Source: Hirudinaria manillensis (taxonomy: Eukaryota; Annelida; Clitellata; Hirudinida; Hirudinidae). From it: a stretch of DNA of 64,000 nt. Location of the stretch: positions 9,737,156-9,801,155 of the forward strand of contig CM067533.1 in the NCBI GenBank assembly GCA_034509925.1, given 5' to 3'. Below are positions 60,601 through 64,000 of this stretch, in pieces. The position numbers were made by a program, and so were the translations under genes. The notes below the pieces were generated by a model. The model was not told the DNA's origin. It saw nothing but the letters and a program-made list of their open reading frames with translations, and did not search any database. Numbering within the stretch: position 1 is the stretch's first letter; every line of letters starts with the position of its first letter.

Positions 60601-62609
60601 TTCCCTGCACAGTCTTTTGACAGAAATCGGGAAACGATTCATGGATATTAAATTTATGATTTAAATTGTTAATCAAGTTTATGATTTAAAATACATAATA
60701 ACTAGGTTAATTAATGATGATGATGAAGATGATGATGATGATGATAAGGCAGTTCATGACTAGAAATAAGGTTATCAGCATGAAAAGGACTGAAACGATT
60801 GTGCCTCACATTCCCATGGAAGCACTGAAATGAACCAAAGTTCCGTCAAAAAGTTTCAATTCCTCGTAAAACGCTGACGAATCTAAAAACAAAAAAAATG
60901 AACATTTTACAGAAATTGTTGCAAAAAAAAAGCACACTTTTATGTAACAATTCATTCAATTCATCAGAAATCAATCACGGAACGTCATTTCCAAGTTACA
61001 AATTCTCAATTTAAAACCCATTAAAATGAAAAAACGTTCAAACAACAACAACCACCACCAACAACAACTCGAGCGACCCGAGACCACGAACTCCACTCGA
61101 CCCTGAAAACGTCCACCTGGGGTCGGAATCCCCGGAACCCCTTCCTTTTGGAGCATCCACTCCACGGCAGCCTTCTGGTAGTCCCTCAACAGCGGCCTCA
61201 GGTTGTCCGGTTGGATGCACCCGGAAGACGACGGGAACGTCGCGGTCTTTCGCTTCCGAATCTCGGCGTAGAGGTCGTCGAGGTCGCCGCTCTTGGCCAT
61301 CGGCTGCCTCTTCTTCTGAACTTCTGAAGCGGTCGCGACGATCATCATCGATAATTAATTAATTTGTTGATTAATGTAATTAATTTTAAATCAGAATCAA
61401 AAGCTACTAAAAATTAAAAACGTTTTTAAAGCCGTAACTTTTTTTTAATTGAAATTCTGACCATAAAAACATAAAAAGAATTCAATTCAATTTGGATCGA
61501 AAACCGACGGACCCGATCTCCTCGTTCCGCAAAAGTGACTCATGATGACTCGAAGGTCCGAGTTGATCTTCCTGAGGGCGACGTCCCTCGACGGGTCAAA
61601 AATCAAGGATTCCGCGAAGCACACGTCGACCCAAAAGGATCCTTCGTCGTCGTTCGGCAAACTTTTCCTGAGTACGACTTCTTTCGGTTGGAAGGAGGCG
61701 AGGATTTCTGGGGAGATGCTGCATTTTATGTTGAAGTAAATGTTCTGCAAAGTGAAATTAGGAATGAAAAGACATTTATCAATGCAGTTTATTAATGCAG
61801 TTCATTAATGCAGTTTATCAATGCAGTTTATGAATGCAGTTTATCAATGCAGCTGGTCTACAGAAATTCACTTCTTCAGGATTACATGCTGAACAAACAA
61901 GGCATCAAACAAATCAGTCGATCACCTGATGCAAGCGACCACGTTTCGCTTTTCAAAACAAAATTGTGGTGAGTTTTAAAATTGCAATAATTTTATTTAA
62001 AAGAAAAATGTAAAAGTTTCAGCACCAATTAAGCAATAATCGGTTCAAGGAAACCTTGTCAAGACTGCTCTTCGATGGCCCGTCGGACGCGGTCGAACGT
62101 TCTGCATCTTCCCCGAGAAATTCTTCTGCCAAATCGACCATCTTTACAAAAACAAAATGGTCGCAATTCGACTTGTCCACGTAGAGCCAGAATTTACTGG
62201 CAATTTGAACCACATGACGAAAAAGAACGTTCAGAGTGGCAGAAGGTTCTGCCGAGCGGATGTTGAACCTTCCAACGACACCCAGAAGATTCTGCTGCTT
62301 TGGAAATTCTTTTAGTACGGTGAGGTAGAAATCGCATTTGTTGATCAACCGTTGAAGCTTTTCGTCAGTCACTGATTTTTTCCTCGCTTTACGAAAATAG
62401 TTCGACTTGGAAAGTTCTGAATCGTTTGTCGTCTGCAAGTCTTCTGCCTCCAGAATCTCCTTCTCGGGTGCCAGGTTCAAATCTCTTTTCTCCAGGGAAC
62501 TCAAGTCAATCCCGTCAAATGAGTTCCACGACAACTTTCTTCTTTTGGCGGCATCAAATCTCACGGGTCTCAAAGGCTTTCTCTTGAAATTCATCCTAAG
62601 CTCATGCAT
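51676..62609 (-). CDS. SHPRH: SHPRH, SNF2-family helicase with PHD and RING fingers
   Basis: Thirty-one exons close in phase to about 1715 aa (human about 1683): 62609-62055, 61744-61505, 61315-61117, 60882-60810, 60613-60412, 60288-59677, 59378-59271, 58903-58777, 58530-58451, 58341-58297, 58209-58131, 57969-57806, 57610-57503, 57344-57279, 57093-57011, 56920-56794, 56545-56363, 56083-55976, 55705-55566, 55227-54958, 54855-54787, 54663-54521, 54381-54311, 54152-54009, 53824-53723, 53540-53469, 53380-53105, 52859-52767, 52516-52430, 52331-52153, 52018-51676. SHPRH is a nuclear E3 ubiquitin ligase that polyubiquitinates PCNA in DNA damage tolerance. Visible: Walker [13 protein letters not shown] (about 370-381), PHD finger (CICG to CPHC, about 565-625), Walker B LDEAQ, GTPVQRG, RING split over exons 26-27 (CPICQNK, CGHCFC, CPVCRQ), helicase C motif with [12 protein letters not shown]. 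The linker-histone domain appears absent. Intron 27 uses a GC donor (AAG|GCAAGT). Acidic C-terminus. ATG 62594 is an alternative start. Confidence 0.97.
57417..57497. repeat. 33-bp tandem repeat in a SHPRH intron
   Basis: About 2.4 copies of a unit containing TAAATATTCAAAAGGCTTCA, between SHPRH exons 13 and 14. Confidence 0.85.
61775..61852. repeat. 13-bp tandem repeat in SHPRH intron 1
   Basis: Six units of TTTATCAATGCAG with single-base variants, immediately upstream of exon 2 on the minus strand. Confidence 0.9.
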
Positions 62610-64000
62610 TTTCGATTTGGGAAAGTTTGAAACTTGCCATAAACCGTTTTCAGCACGGATCAAGCCATACGATCTGAGGTGTTTACAAAGACCTTTATGT
62701 TATTTGCTGAAAATAAACGTTGAGAATTTGGCTAAATATAGTGAATTAAAATTACCTACTACTTTTTAATCGTGTTTATTTTTTAATTTAAAATTAAATA
62801 AATGTAAAAGAAGCATGATATTTTATCATGGATTCTCCGTTCAATTCTCAGTTAAATTTTAACTGGACTTTAATTTATAGTGATTTGAAAGGACCATAGT
62901 CTGCAATCATTGTCTGTTTCAACCACTGCTTTTGATCCAACGTAGAATTACCTCGAGACAAATTGAAAATTAGGAAATGGAAATGAATGAAAATGTTGTA
63001 TAATGTATTACTGAGATGCAGCCCACGGTGTGTTTTAAGCGGAATTAAACTATTTATGCTTCAAGTTTCATGAGAATGAAAATAATTTAAAGCTGATGCG
63101 TCTTTTGATTTCTTTTTGAAGAATCCCTGGACTTTTCATTACTTAAAATCCATTAAGAATGAAACATGTCCATCTAGAAGATATTTTTAGGCACTGCTTA
63201 TATTTTTCTTGATATTATTTTTATTTTTCAATAAATTATTTCCGTCTTGCATTTTGGAAATCAACATGAAATTTTCATCAAAATATTTTCAATCTCACAA
63301 TATGAAAAATAAAACAAAGCACAACGACAAATGAAATAAAATGTAAAAAGAGAAAAACATCGAAGTTCGCTCCAAAATATCGACACTCCTTCGCATGCCT
63401 CAATTAAAATGTGATCATTTCGAGGCTTCTTTTTGTCTTTTAAATCATACGACGATGAAGGAACTCATTTGGAACAACAAAATTTCATTTTTGCTTCGGC
63501 GATTTAGACGTGGAAAATGATGGAAACGAATGAGAAAGAAGAATTCCATGAGGAGAGATGACACTTCTTAAAAATTATGAATTTTCAAAGGAAATTTGAC
63601 CAAATTGAATCATTTGATCCGAGAATTCGAAACATTTTCGACTCTCAGAAAGGGAAGAAAATAAATTTATAAAACGGGAAATGATATGAAAGCACGAAAT
63701 TAATCCGCACACGGAACCGATCGTGAAATGAAAGAAAAATTCTGCGGAGAAATTACAATCACATTTTCACGATTCCAGAAGCCAAAAAGCGACGAGACGA
63801 TAGAAAGAATGGAATGGAAAAACTTGGAAAGGAAATCACACCTTCCTGCCACCTTCCGCTTCGCTCACCATTTTGAGTTTTCTTTTTTTAGTCAACGTTC
63901 GAAATCGAAGACTTTGCATATCACCAAATATACCTTTTTCTTTTTTTTAAATTAAATAAAGTATTAACAAATGTTTTTCGTTGATAAACAGAAAAAAAAA
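62610..64000. other. Upstream flank of SHPRH
   Basis: This should hold the SHPRH promoter and 5' UTR (transcription runs right to left). The frame stays open up to 62663 but without an upstream ATG. Beyond that I see AT-rich sequence with no CpG-rich block, repeat array or convincing exon. The 75-codon plus-strand frame at 63728-63955 has no recognisable features. Confidence 0.5.

Overview
The window is nuclear DNA of an animal. It has spliced genes with GT-AG introns, heavy microsatellite content, AT-rich intergenic DNA, retrotransposon and Helitron remnants, and three genes whose proteins align exon by exon (from memory) with the metazoan proteins M1AP, DEPDC5 and SHPRH. Short introns, abundant simple repeats and an unfamiliar tandem family of Ig-like genes suggest a non-vertebrate metazoan. 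I cannot fix the phylum; a tunicate or another invertebrate deuterostome or cnidarian is only a guess.

Layout: 1-6.6 kb is repeat-rich with no gene I can defend. 6.6-11.6 kb (+) is an unrecognised multi-exon, probably multi-pass membrane protein. 11.8-18.0 kb (+) is a 12-exon M1AP orthologue (meiosis 1 associated protein, about 564 aa). 24.5-18.45 kb (-) is an 8-exon DEPDC5/Iml1 (GATOR1 subunit, about 1593 aa), tail to tail with M1AP and unusual for one 3.3-kb internal exon and three apparent GC-AG introns. 25.5-50.8 kb (-) is a tandem cluster of at least seven small genes or gene remnants. Each encodes one or two variant Ig V-like domains with six conserved cysteines, usually with a leader exon and a short C-terminal membrane exon. 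62.6-51.7 kb (-) is a complete 31-exon SHPRH (SNF2 / PHD / RING E3 ligase-helicase, about 1715 aa) that seems to lack the linker-histone domain.

The Ig cluster is the main accessory region. It grew by segmental duplication (a block at about 25.3-29.0 repeated at 30.5-34.1 kb, and another at about 34.0-37.5 repeated at 39.6-41.9 kb). It has collected a compact LTR element with identical-length LTRs and a 5-bp target duplication, a Helitron with a paralogous empty site, a SINE-like insertion, LINE fragments and locally expanding microsatellites. The family looks like a lineage-specific set of cell-surface or secreted recognition proteins (an inference from architecture) sitting between two housekeeping genes.

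Exon coordinates of M1AP, DEPDC5, SHPRH and most Ig genes were derived by hand from splice signals, reading-frame phase and remembered homologues. No alignment or transcript data were available.
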